From Armadillidium nasatum (Eukaryota > Arthropoda > Malacostraca > Isopoda > Armadillidiidae), in NCBI GenBank assembly GCA_009176605.1, contig SEYY01012358.1, positions 1-22,335 on the forward strand: a DNA stretch of 22,335 bases, written 5' to 3'. The notes under the pieces are model-generated. The model worked only from the letters and a program-made list of their open reading frames with translations. It was not told the DNA's origin and did no database searches. The position numbers and the translations under genes are program-made. Of the stretch, positions 1 to 11,519 are shown piece after piece. Position 1 is the stretch's first letter, and each line of letters starts with the position of its first letter.

Positions 1-1258
1 AAAAATCACACTGAAAACATTTAAAGGTCTTGTCACTGGTGTGCTTTAACATATGTCTAGTCAAACTTTGCTTGTGACAAGAAGCAAAATCACATTCAGA
101 GCATTTAAATGACTTTATTTTTGAATGAGTTAACATATGTCTGGTTAAAGATTCCTTACGATTACCAACGTAATCACATTCAGTACATTTAAACAACTTA
201 ACATTCGTATGATTCAATAAATGAATTTTTAAATCTTTTTTTAAATTACAAGCGTAATCGCATTCAGAACATGTAAATAATTTTTTATTGGCGTGATTTA
301 ATAAATGAATTTTTAAGTATCTTTTGTAATTGCAAGAGTAATCGCATTCAGTACATTTTAGGATCTTCGTGTTCGAATGGGTTAATTCGTGTCGCTTTAA
401 ACTTTCTTTAAAATTGCAAGCGTAATCACATATAGAACATTTAAATGGCTTCGTTTTGGTATGGGTTAACATATGGCGGTTTAATTTGTGCTTATAATTG
501 CAAGAATATTCGCATTCAGCACATTTGAACAACTTAATATTAGCATGGTTAAGTAGATGAATCTTTAAACTTCTGCTATCATTACAAGCATACTCACAAT
601 CAGCACATTTGAACACCTTGTCTTCCGAATGTGTTAACTTGTGTCTAGTTAAATTACCTTTCAAATTACATGCGTAATCACACTCATTACATCTGAACAA
701 CTTTATTTCCGAGTGTATTAAAACGTGCTTGGTAAAACTACTTTTATCATTACAAGCATACTCACAATTAGAACATTTAAAGAGCTTTATATTCTCATGG
801 TTCAATATATGAATTTTAAAACCACCCTTATCATTACATTTATAATCGCAATCAGGACAACTGTACAATTTAAAATCCGAGTGTATCAACATGTGACGAA
901 TTAAATTTTCTTTTCGCTTCCCAGCATAGTCACATTCCGAACATTTAAATAAGCATTCTTGAGAATGCGAAAGCTTATGACGAGTTAAATTTTTCTTTTT
1001 ATTGCATGCATAGTCGCACTGAGAGCACTTAAAAGGTCTCTCTCCGGGATGAATTAATATATGCTTTTCATAATCCCTATTCAAAAATGTTGAATAATCA
1101 CACTGAACACACTGTAATATTTTTTGTACTTTGCGCCTTTGTACATCCTCTGTTATTGCATTTACTTCTTCAGGTTTCTCTTCATCTTCCTCTTCTTCTT
1201 CTAATAAATAATTAGGTTTCTCTTCATCTTCCTCTTCTTCTAATAAATAATTATCTAT
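1..1258 (-). CDS. Poly-C2H2 zinc-finger protein, large 3' coding exon (partial at left edge)
   Basis: This is the main coding exon of a spliced gene and probably encodes a nuclear DNA-binding regulator. The acceptor is ttttcag at 1265-1259 and the exon opens in phase 0, matching the upstream exon ending at 8616. It gives 419 codons plus one base with no stop. After an acidic stretch (residues about 78-116 of the protein) come 13 complete fingers, all C-x2-C-x12-H-x3-H with an exact 28-residue period, and a fourteenth cut after CFQCDF. Finger cores read like CSQCDYACNKKKNLTRH. Most fingers carry CDY after the second Cys, and many carry an extra Cys. Linkers keep the canonical length but only the first (PGERPF) resembles TGEKP. 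No ZAD, BTB or KRAB domain is visible. Target and function cannot be told from sequence. The three-exon join is inferred from splice consensus and phase. Confidence 0.92.
   Translation of the reverse strand, partial: MDNYLLEEEEDEEKPNYLLEEEEEDEEKPEEVNAITEDVQRRKVQKILQCVQCDYSTFLNRDYEKHILIHPGERPFKCSQCDYACNKKKNLTRHKLSHSQECLFKCSECDYAGKRKENLIRHMLIHSDFKLYSCPDCDYKCNDKGGFKIHILNHENIKLFKCSNCEYACNDKSSFTKHVLIHSEIKLFRCNECDYACNLKGNLTRHKLTHSEDKVFKCADCEYACNDSRSLKIHLLNHANIKLFKCAECEYSCNYKHKLNRHMLTHTKTKPFKCSICDYACNFKESLKRHELTHSNTKILKCTECDYSCNYKRYLKIHLLNHANKKLFTCSECDYACNLKKDLKIHLLNHTNVKLFKCTECDYVGNRKESLTRHMLTHSKIKSFKCSECDFASCHKQSLTRHMLKHTSDKTFKCFQCDF
1173..1253 (-). repeat. In-frame tandem duplication inside the acidic region of the zinc-finger exon
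   Basis: Two adjacent units, 1173-1214 (42 bp) and 1215-1253 (39 bp), are identical except for one extra GAA codon. They encode NYLLEEEEEDEEKP and NYLLEEEEDEEKP. The length difference is one codon, so the frame is kept. Confidence 0.9.
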
Positions 1259-1415
1259 CTGAAAATAAGAGAATATAATTTTGCAATTAAATGAATACAT
1301 TTTACATATGGATTAGAACAGTAGTTCTAAGAAAAATAATGAATTAATGAAATTAATAATACTTAAACTTATTTGTCTTACAAAATATATTATGCATGGT
1401 TCACAAATTTATTGG

Positions 1416-1417
1416 CA

Positions 1418-1464
<47 letters not shown>
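1416..1464. repeat. (CA)n followed by a 34-A tract
   Basis: A short CA dinucleotide run (1416-1430) passes directly into an uninterrupted A tract (1431-1464). It lies in the intron between the finger exon and the BEL/Pao remnant. The rest of 1259-2007 is AT-rich intron with no coding signal I recognise. Confidence 0.95.
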
Positions 1465-1467
<3 letters not shown>

Positions 1468-2007
1468 ATCTGAATGATTTATCAAGATATTTAAAATAAA
1501 AATTAGTACTGAAAGTTTGAATAAAGAAATTTAGAGCAAAGGAAGATCGAAGGATTTAGGTTTGAAAGGGGATGAGGGAGCTGCAACTATTTTTTGTCAA
1601 TCATACACACATTCAGATACACCTTCAAAAACATATACAAACTTTTGATTTTTATAAAATATTAATGTATACAAAGTAAACTTTAATCTATAGAATGAAA
1701 AACAATGAAGTAATTTTTTTTATTAAAAGAATGACAATTTATCTTGTTAATCAGGAATTAGAATATATTCCTAAAAGACAAAAATATACTAAAAATTTTA
1801 AAAGAGGAAAGTCCTATTTTGTTTAAGAACTGTACCACTGACTAATCTGAAGAAATTCCTACTGCAATCTTAATGGGTCAAAAGTCAACTACTCTCCACT
1901 CTGAGGGTTATGTTGGGATCCTAGCTCCTCACAAACAATTTGTTACAACTGTAGTACTATTACTTATGTCATTGTTCAGAGAATTGTCATCAATTGGTGC
2001 ATTATCA

Positions 2008-3152
2008 CTATGAGTAATAGATAACAAGAGAATACGAATTTACTATTGAGTGGTATGTTATTTGACCATTACCTTGCTTCAGTTTTACAGAGCAAATTTT
2101 ATTGTCATAGCCAATAACTACTTCCAATACCTTTCCAAGGAGCCAAAAGGTCTAGGTTTCACTAGAGATCTTATCAAAACCACATCACCTACTTTGATTT
2201 TATTTTCCCAAGAGATTTGATGTAGATATTGGCTATGTTCCTGGAGGCTTAAAAGATAACTCTCAAACCAGAGTTCGGAAATTTTTTAGGATATTTTCAT
2301 TTTGTTCTAAAGTTTGTTCAACTTTAGCTTGACTATGACTATCAACCCAAGTATCATCATATTCCTCTTTAAGAATAAGAGAAGTGTTACAATGCAACTT
2401 TAAGAAAGAATTAGGTGTTATGGGTTGTAAGTTGTCAGAGTTTGAGACATATGTAAGTGGTCGGCTATTAATAGCATTCTGAATATTTGAAAGATTAGTA
2501 AGTAGCTCAAAATATGTTAATTTAGAACGACCTATAACTTTATACATACAGCTCTTGACTACCTTGATCATTCTTTCCCACATTGCACCAATGAAAGCAC
2601 TAAACAAAGGAATCTTAATGTGTTTGATATTAAATTTAGAAAGTTCAGGCACTGAATTCACTTGGTGTTAAAGCTTTATTTAAAATATCAGTACTTTTGG
2701 AAAATGTTTTAGCATTGTCACTGTACAGGTAGTGAGGAATGTTGTAATAATTACAGAAACGTTGAAAGGCATATAAAAAATTAGTAACTGACATATCAGG
2801 TAACAATTCTAAATGGATTACTCTTATATTCAATCAGGTGTAATGACCCTTACAATACCTGTAAAATCTATACCTGTGTGCTGAAAGGGTATGATTAATT
2901 TTAAGTGATGCTTTAGTATGCTAGAATACTTTGGATATTTAAAAGCAAAAATATTATTTTCTTTGCATAAGATACAATGATGAATCACATTTTTTATTGC
3001 AGATCATGACTGAGGTATCCAAAACCCTTGAGATCTTATATAATTTAAAGTAGAACTTAAACCCAAGTCCTGTACTTTACTATGGCAATGAATTATTAAA
3101 AGTTTCATAAAATGGTAAACTTTGACAGAAGGATTGGCTTATGGACATTATA
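2008..3152 (-). pseudogene. BEL/Pao retrotransposon remnant: integrase and DUF5641-like C-terminus
   Basis: This is a broken 3' part of a BEL/Pao pol gene, in order along the minus strand. An integrase zinc-binding region comes first (about 3110-2960: a His pair in IIHCH, FWIPQ, then a CILC pair). The catalytic core follows (2890-2560: GIDFTG, YSDNAKTF, MWERMIKVVK), so the Asp-Asp-Glu residues are all recognisable. Then come INSRPLTYVS (about 2470) and a DUF5641-like tail (2275-2008: KVGDVVLIR, ending at a TAG at 2010-2008). The open pieces include 2833-2645, 2661-2263 and 2275-2008; they lie in different frames with stops between them, so the copy is dead. The family assignment rests on the WER and INSRPLTY signatures and domain order. 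No LTR was identified below 2008. The upstream part of the same element lies beyond the insertion at 3165-4911. Confidence 0.85.
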
Positions 3153-3254
3153 GTCAATATGAACCAATCGGGGCCCCAGCTTTGACAAACCTCAGCTAAA
3201 AATCAGAGAAAACCAGGGTTAAAATGGCAAATTATACTTAGGGGACAGTCCAGT

Positions 3255-3539
3255 TTCAATTATTTTTTTTTTTCAGCCAATTCTCCTGAAATTTTAAGTG
3301 TATGTAGCTTTTCCCGGTGAAAAAGAAAATTTCTAGTGTTTTTCGGAGCCTATAACTATTAAAATTTTTTTTTTTGAAAATTTGATCCTTTTTCAAATGA
3401 ATGGAAGAGCCAAACCACTTTTTGAAATGACCTGAAATTTGGACTGTATATTCAGAATTTTATGAGATAGAAAAGCTTCTAACAGACTTTTGTTCCCAGA
3501 ATCATATAAAAAATATTAAGCCAAAAACTAACTAACTAA

Positions 3540-3592
<53 letters not shown>

Positions 3593-4215
3593 CTGACAAA
3601 AAACATATGAAAAAAAAGTACAGTTATAACATTTATAATTATTTGTGGGTGTTTAGTGGAGGGATGGGGGCTACAAATTCTTCTCTAAACTTTATTCAGT
3701 GCGATTCGTTGGTTTTGACATATAGCCTCTCAAAAAGGTCCATTTTTGACCAAATTTCAAAAATTCCCAAAGTTTGAGACTATATCTCGCTTTAAACAAA
3801 TAGCATTTAATAATGCACTAAATAAAAGTGGTTTCCCTGTCCCTCCTCTAAACAATATCCAAAAATAAAGAAATTAGTAGGTAGAATTTTTTTTTAAATT
3901 GTTTTCTCCGGAGGGGTACGCTTTTTGCGGTTTTTTTTTCAAGTGCTTATAACTTTTTTTCTAGACGTGATATCAAAAAATCTGTTCCCACTAGAGCAAG
4001 AAATTGGGGCTAAGATTATTCAGTTAAAATTTCAGCTCATGTGGACCAGTGGCTTGACCCCGTTATCCATTTTTTTTCAACTTTGGTTTCAAATAACTTT
4101 CAAACCCATTTATAGACTCAGAAAAATGCTTGAAATCAACTCAAAACTTCGGGGGGAAAATGCATATACCCTGAAAATTTCAGCTCAATCAGTCAAATAA
4201 TAAAAAAAAATTTCA
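3255..4215. repeat. Long diverged inverted repeat (foldback), copy 1
   Basis: The left arm read forward and the right arm read in reverse complement share ordered blocks: GAAATTTT near the outer end, TTTTTC(G/T)GAG.CTATAA, CCAC followed by a GAAATTT block, G(T/G)TCCCA-GA or GGGAACAGATTTTTTGAT, TATAAGC, a TG-TTTAG-GGAGGGA block, and ATATAG.CTC at the centre. The arms are clearly more diverged from each other than copy 1 is from copy 2, so the palindrome is older than the spread of the copies. A 47-A run (3541-3587) interrupts the left arm. Confidence 0.75.
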
Positions 4216-4230
4216 AACAAAATATAAAAT

Positions 4231-4485
4231 TCAGATTGTTTTCTTGTTTTTGAAATATTTTCTTTTTCTTTTCTCTTTCTTTTGACCGCTCCTTTCCTGC
4301 TAGTGAATGTTCATCTTTGTTTTGATTTTAGATAACCTATAAAGATTTGGTTGAAATTTTTTACTTGTGGCACCCGGAGGTTCTCTTCTAATTTTCTGAC
4401 TGCAGATGTTACATTTAGCTATTTCGAGCCTATCTTGAAACATTGAAAAGTACTCCCATACTGCTGAAGCTGATCTTTTAGCCAT
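4231..4485 (-). pseudogene. BED-type zinc-finger exon, hAT transposase N-terminus, decayed (copy 1)
   Basis: From the ATG at 4485 the minus strand reads MAKRSASAVWEYFSMFQD then AKCNICSQKI, the aromatic and C-x2-C half of a BED finger. The His half and a lysine-rich tail (ERSKEREKKKKIFQKQ) follow only in other frames, after about 4330 and 4310. A splice-acceptor-like tattttcag precedes the ATG at 4499-4491. BED fingers usually bind DNA at the N-terminus of hAT transposases (family knowledge). No transposase catalytic domain is visible downstream, where the inverted-repeat arms begin. The piece is frameshifted and is not expected to be functional alone. Confidence 0.75.
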
Positions 4486-4911
4486 ATTGACTGAAAATAT
4501 AAACAAAATAATAATTTTGAAATAATGTAGCTAAAAGATATAAATTTGGTACACAGCAATAAAATAACAATGATAGGTACAGGTTATATTGACAATTTTA
4601 TATCTTACATTTTTTTCAAACTTTATCTTAGGTAAACCTGTTTAATCACTATTATGAATCAAAAAAAAAAAATTTTTTTAAATTTTTGTAATTTTTCAAA
4701 ACTTTATATATACAAAATCTGTAATTTCTAATAAAATGCATATAATCATTAATTTAAGTGAATGTTGACTATTCTACTCATTCCTTATAATTAAATGAAC
4801 CTCAATTAAATTTATATCTACTTTTTTTAACCTAAAATTTCAGTGCTTTTGACCTATTTACAAATTTTAGGCAACCCCAGCCAGAACCCCGGCCCAGGTA
4901 GGTCCCTATTG

Positions 4912-5421
4912 GTCAACATATAAACATTTTGATATTCTTCCTTTTGTTCTTAGAATATTATTTTCACCAAATTTAATACTAAAACAGGAATTTTATTTGA
5001 CTTTAGAACTTAAATATTCAAATCTGTGGAGAAATGACAAGACTGCATTTGATTGATCCAACAATGCAAGGACTTGATATTTGGATTACACTGAATTTTC
5101 AAACAAAATGGTTTAAGCACATAAGAGGTAATATTAATTACCTTTTGATAGGATGAGAATTTGGTAATATCAAAAATAGGAATAGGTTGTTCATTAACAG
5201 TAGTATAACATTTACATAGTTAAATGTTTAATATCAGGTGATACACCTAAAAGTGGATACTGAGGCCATTTACTAAGGTCATTGGTAAGAAATTCTGGAC
5301 CATGTAACCAAGTATCCATTACTTCACCAAATTTTTTATAATTAATACCACAGCTGACCAGATCTGCTAAATTAAATTTAGTATTCACATATGGATAATG
5401 AAAATTTATTTCATGTTTCTC
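4912..5421 (-). pseudogene. BEL/Pao remnant: end of RNase H region and linker to integrase
   Basis: On the minus strand the reading NTKFNLADLVSCGINYKKFG followed by WLHGPEFL (about 5390-5270) matches the conserved NPADL...RG...W..GPEFL stretch of BEL/Pao pol. Next is FDITKFSSYQKVINITSYVL (about 5175-5110), matching the segment that precedes the integrase, and then ENNILRTKGRIS (about 4985-4930). The reading resumes across the inserted element with DYNVHKPILLSK at about 3155-3110. Several stops and frameshifts are present. Immediately upstream (about 5421) it is fused to gag sequence, so protease, reverse transcriptase and most of RNase H are missing. Confidence 0.75.
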
Positions 5422-6173
5422 TTAAATGATTAATTAATCAATTCAATAAAGTCTGGATCATATCCTTGAGGAGGTTTACTATTTATTAACCTAAATTTCA
5501 TCAATAATATAAGGTACATCTAAAAATTGTTCTTTCAATAAAAAAAATTGATATTGGGTAGTTTTCATCTTTTATTGAAAGATAACTTATTAATTTACGA
5601 GCATACCCTTTTAAATATTCGAATAAGCTTTTGAATCTATAATTGTATTAAATTGTGTCAAAAATGTATGAAATTAAAATTTATGGTTTCCTTTAGCCTT
5701 CAAAAGAGTCACATTCTAAGGGTGGAGGCTTAGGTTCATAAATATGTGAATTATTTACGTTTGTAAAAACTGATTTGTTGAATTTAGGCTATCATTATTT
5801 GGATTAGGTTTATCAGCTGAGGAAGCCTCAATAAATTCTCTAAAATCATCAAAAGATAATTCCAAAGGAAAAACGATATTCAACTTGTGATTCAACTTCT
5901 TTTGTAAAAAAAATCAAAGTCAACTTCTTCAACCTATTCATCTTCCAAAACATTTAATATTTCACTATCATGTACTTTAATAAGGTCAACTTCTTTCAAA
6001 ATCTTTTCATATTGAACTTTAAAAAATGATGTTAGTTTACCCTGAGCTTTAAACTCATTTAATTTATTTATAACTATAGTAATAGTTCTTTTATTATATG
6101 CTCTTTTCCTAGAAATGGTGGAAATTTGAGTTTTATATTTACTAGATATATCAATATCATCACTACCAGCCAT
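5422..6173 (-). pseudogene. BEL/Pao gag remnant
   Basis: An open piece with an ATG at 6173 runs 79 codons to 5934 (begins MAGSDDIDISSKYK and contains RKRAYNKRTITIVINKLNEF), like the basic N-terminal segment of BEL/Pao gag. Beyond its stop, other frames continue with an acidic stretch. Then comes a DUF1759-like region (about 5700-5530: FNTIIDSKAYSN, EYLKGYARKLISYLSIKDEN, LLKEQFLDVPYI), which is the usual gag core. The pieces lie in several frames. Identification is by motif pattern and by position directly ahead of BEL/Pao pol; the N-terminal piece alone would be weak evidence. Confidence 0.7.
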
Positions 6174-6569
6174 GGTAATTTTAGTCTTAAGTCTATCTTA
6201 GACCTATGTTAATTAGGTTAGGCCCATAACTATAGTGACAAGTTAGGTTATATTTATTCTAATTTAGGCTATAAGCTTAAATTTTTTAAAATATGCTTAG
6301 GGTATTAATAGTTTCAATCAAATTAGTTTAAGCAAGGCAATACCAAGCCTTAGTATAAAATTTCAAAATAAGCTTTTGCATTATGTAGCCCATCAGCCTA
6401 AGACCTAATTTAACCATTAATAGGTTTAAGTAGCCATAATTCTTTTCTTAATTTTTGTAAGAATTTTATGTTGTTAATTTTAGTATAGTTAAATTTTTTA
6501 CCTTTACTTGAAATTTTCTTACTAATAATTGCTAAAGTTTAAGACCCTAACTCACCTACCCTAAGCTCA

Positions 6570-8615
<2,046 letters not shown>

Positions 8616-8735
8616 AGGATTTTCAAAAGCTTTCTTTTCATCCACCTCAAATTCTTCTTCTTCGTCTTCTAAGATGTCTTCCTGTTTTATGTTTTCGGGT
8701 AACAAAACTTCTTCAATGGGATAATCATGAGTCAC
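8616..8735 (-). CDS. Zinc-finger gene, internal coding exon (acidic region)
   Basis: This 120-bp exon encodes 40 residues (VTHDYPIEEVLLPE... to ...KKAFENP). It is bounded by a strong acceptor (ttgattgcag at 8745-8736) and a consensus donor (gtaagt at 8615-8610). Both junctions fall between codons, so it joins in frame to the exon starting at 10451 and to the finger exon starting at 1258. The sequence is very acidic (ILEDEEEEFEVDE) and contains IKQE, which fits the SUMO consensus psi-K-x-E. The acidic character matches the start of the finger exon, so together they form a low-complexity N-terminal region. No ATG lies in the exon; an open frame running into the flanking introns is not the real reading. 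Confidence 0.85.
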
Positions 8736-8913
8736 CTGCAATCAAAAGTGACAAAAAAAAAAACAAAACAAAAAATGATGAGCATTCCGAAAATAAACAT
8801 TTACCAAAAAACTTTAAAAGTTAAGTTTATCATCTGTAAATTTTATTACTTTCTTACTTTTTTTTTTTTTTTTATAAAAAAAGAAGAATTTATTTAAAAT
8901 GAAAAGGACAATG

Positions 8914-9057
8914 TTAAATTGAGGTAGGCAAGGGTCTTTCTTGTGGATAATTTGAAGAGATAGAAGAGGATTCTGGAATGAGAAAATGATCAGAGGGACC
9001 CAGAGGTGGAAAGAGTTTAACAACAGGAGAAAGATTAAAAGATAAGTCATTGTACAT
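8914..9057 (-). pseudogene. LINE apurinic-type endonuclease fragment (probable)
   Basis: On the minus strand a 47-codon frame contains FPPLGPSDHFLI, which matches the PLG.SDH signature near the end of the APE-type endonuclease domain of non-LTR retrotransposons. His in SDH is a catalytic residue of that fold. Weak colinear traces (for example NYLQQVV) occur further upstream to about 9130 in other frames. It lies in the intron between 8736 and 10340 in the gene's orientation. It is a short relic and the clade is undetermined. Confidence 0.5.
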
Positions 9058-9239
9058 TGGGTTTAACTCCAAGGTCATTATGAATATGGATAGATAGCTA
9101 CACTACCTGCTGAAGATAATTTTGAACAGAGGACAAGTTCACTGGCTGTATCTTGAGAACTAAAAGAAAACTATTGGTGGTGGATTATCGATGAGATAAA
9201 AACTTCAAAGAAATGTGGATGGTCAGTAGAGCCTAAACA

Positions 9240-10340
9240 ATAAATAAACAAATAAATTTAATAGTAATTAATAAAATTCAGACGACATATGCATACGCAG
9301 AGCATTCAAGCACCTGAATTTTGGTCAAGATTACAAGGTGAGGTCTAAAAGAGATAGTAGAGTTATTGTAAAGTCGGAATTAGAATACAGACCACAAAGT
9401 TAATAGATAATTATAAATTATAAATGCTAAAGATAATGACTATCATTGAATTCTTGTACTTTTATATAAATATTGATACTAACCATATATTCTCTTTATA
9501 CATATTGCTTTACTATTCATAAATTCTAAAACAAATGCAATAAATCAAAATTATATTTAAATATTTATCAACCTAATTATCTATAAAATATTTTAATATC
9601 TTTTTTCTTTAAAAATGTCAACTGGATTACCATAATTTATGAAGTAAAACTCGTTAATGATTCTAAGGAATATGAAAATTAATATGAATCAAATTTCTCA
9701 TGCTCAAAAACTGTGTTCAATTTGGTCCTCTTTACTTAGGGGTTTAACATTTTCACTTATATAGATGTTTATTATTATTATACTAATTCTAGTCCCATAG
9801 GATAATGATGACATTTAAGAAAAAAAATTTAAAAATCATTTGATAAAATAAAAATTAACTTTGGGCCTTAGTATTCTGAGAAGCTCAAATTCTACCCAGT
9901 TTATGGTATAAATATGTAGAAAGGAATATGACTTATTTTACTACATACAATCAATATGGATATTTACTAATTGTAAATGAATAATGGATATTTTAATAAA
10001 TTACAACAGCAAAATAAAGCTAATTACTAATTTATGTTTCTTATTTTCACATCTAATAAAAAAAATTAAGGATTAGGTTTCCATTAAGATTTAAGTATAC
10101 AATACTTGAAATAGGCTACATAATTATGCTAAAGATATTGAGTACAATTATTCTATTATGCCTGACATATACAATAATAATATGGTATCGAATATAATTC
10201 TAAACAACCTAAATTAATTTTTTTTTAATTTAAGATGTAATATTAACAAACATAGATGAAGTTATTCAATAGAACTTTAATAGAATGCCTCTTAAATTGC
10301 AGTTTAAAAGGAATCAAATAAATCAATTTTTAATGCTTAC
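9240..10340. other. AT-rich intron without recognised content
   Basis: Part of the 1.6-kb intron of the zinc-finger gene. Both strands are stop-rich in all frames, and I see no repeats or element motifs. Confidence 0.5.
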
Positions 10341-10451
10341 CTCACTTTCCTCATGAAAGAAATCTTGCTCAAGTGATTCATCATATAAATTCTCCTCTTT
10401 AACAAAATCAAAAGATTCCTCACGTAATTCAACCTTGCACCTTACATCCAT
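10341..10451 (-). CDS. Zinc-finger gene, first coding exon with start codon
   Basis: The exon spans 10341-10470. Translation starts at the ATG at 10451-10449 and gives 37 residues beginning MDVRCKVELREESFDFVKEE and ending FFHEESE, followed by a consensus donor (gtaagc at 10340-10335). The 19 bases upstream of the ATG (10452-10470) are 5' UTR, preceded by an acceptor (atgatttcag, 10480-10471) with a T-rich tract. Hence at least one non-coding upstream exon should exist at higher coordinates. I chose this ATG because it is the first in the exon and opens the only frame leading in phase 0 into both downstream exons. VKEE fits a SUMO acceptor consensus. Short acidic N-termini with K-x-E motifs are common in insect poly-zinc-finger proteins (general knowledge). 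Confidence 0.85.
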
Positions 10452-10480
10452 ACTATTCGAATTAAATTTTCTGAAATCAT
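10452..10480 (-). other. 5' UTR segment and splice acceptor of the zinc-finger gene
   Basis: Reading on the minus strand, a T-rich stretch and atgatttcag (10480-10471) are followed by 19 untranslated bases and the ATG. This indicates an upstream non-coding exon and a promoter at coordinates above 10,480, which I could not place. Confidence 0.6.
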
Positions 10481-10899
10481 AATTGTAAAAAAATTTTTTT
10501 TAATATATACTGATTTTTAATGAAATCAAACTATATCAAAGTAATTAAAATGAAAAGGACACAAAGCATAAGCAAAAATTAATTAATCAACCTGAAAATT
10601 AATTAATGTAAAAAAAATGTTGTAATTTATTTTGTATATTAAATAATTCAGTTACAGAAATTTTTTCTTCAAATTTTTGAAAAATACTAATTGTAGGGTT
10701 CTGAATCTACCACAGATACCAAGTATACCTTAAAACAGCACAAACAACAGTCAGATTTAGACTGTGTGCTCAATCATCCAAATAAGATTTTTAATTAACC
10801 TTCATAGTTTTTTAATAATGTGCAGCAAAACTTTTTCAAAATGTTTTTAAAGATTAGTACATGAGTTAAAAGGTCAGGAATTTATTGCAATTTTAAAAA

Positions 10900-10931
10900 T
10901 ACCTTTTTTCTCTTATAAGAGGAAAAAGGTA
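10900..10931. repeat. 32-bp near-perfect palindrome
   Basis: The arms TACCTTTTTTCTCTTA and its inverse (one mismatch in 16) meet without a spacer around CTCTTATAAGAG. It lies about 430 bp upstream of the first coding exon on the zinc-finger gene side. Confidence 0.85.
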
Positions 10932-11022
10932 TGATGTAAAAGAACTATTTATTCAAGTACTGAAAGGTTAGCTTTTGTCAAATTAGCATAGTGAACATGA
11001 AGCAGCATTGTTAATAATAATA

Positions 11023-11388
<366 letters not shown>

Positions 11389-11519
11389 AGGTGAGGGAAA
11401 TATTGGGGAGATGTTTGAATGTATACAAAGGTAGGAGAGTTGCAAAGGTAGGAGAGTAGAGTACAGAGTAAGATGGAGGTCAGTGGTGATAGGGAAAGGG
11501 AGATAGTATGTGAAATAAA

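Larger units (their letters stand above)
3165..4911 (-). mobile_element. Foldback/BED element copy 1, inserted in BEL/Pao
   Basis: The ends are CAATCGGGGCC at the left and the inverse of CAATAGGGACC at the right (9 of 11 matching). They are flanked by related direct repeats gtcaatatgaac (3153-3164) and gtcaacatataaac (4912-4925). BEL/Pao coding sequence continues on both sides, which independently fixes the insertion. Inside, about 3255-3755 and about 4215-3756 are diverged inverted repeats of each other, so the element folds back with its centre near 3755. A BED zinc-finger exon (4485 down to 4231) and its upstream sequence fill the right part. It resembles a non-autonomous hAT-type derivative; the superfamily call is inference. 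A second copy in the same orientation lies at about 6570-8293. Confidence 0.75.

Noticed and set aside
1560..2007. A downstream LTR for the BEL/Pao relic
   Set aside because: I compared 1560-2007 with 6174-6560 by eye and found no shared terminal sequence; LTRs are lost, diverged or unrecognised.
3925..4200. A 91-codon plus-strand open frame, and a 103-codon one at 6765-7076
   Set aside because: Both lie inside the foldback arms, use homopolymers, and correspond to no shared protein between copies.
8814..9050. A leucine-rich 78-codon minus-strand frame
   Set aside because: The neighbouring frame carries the LINE endonuclease motif, so this one is a shadow and ends in a lysine homopolymer.
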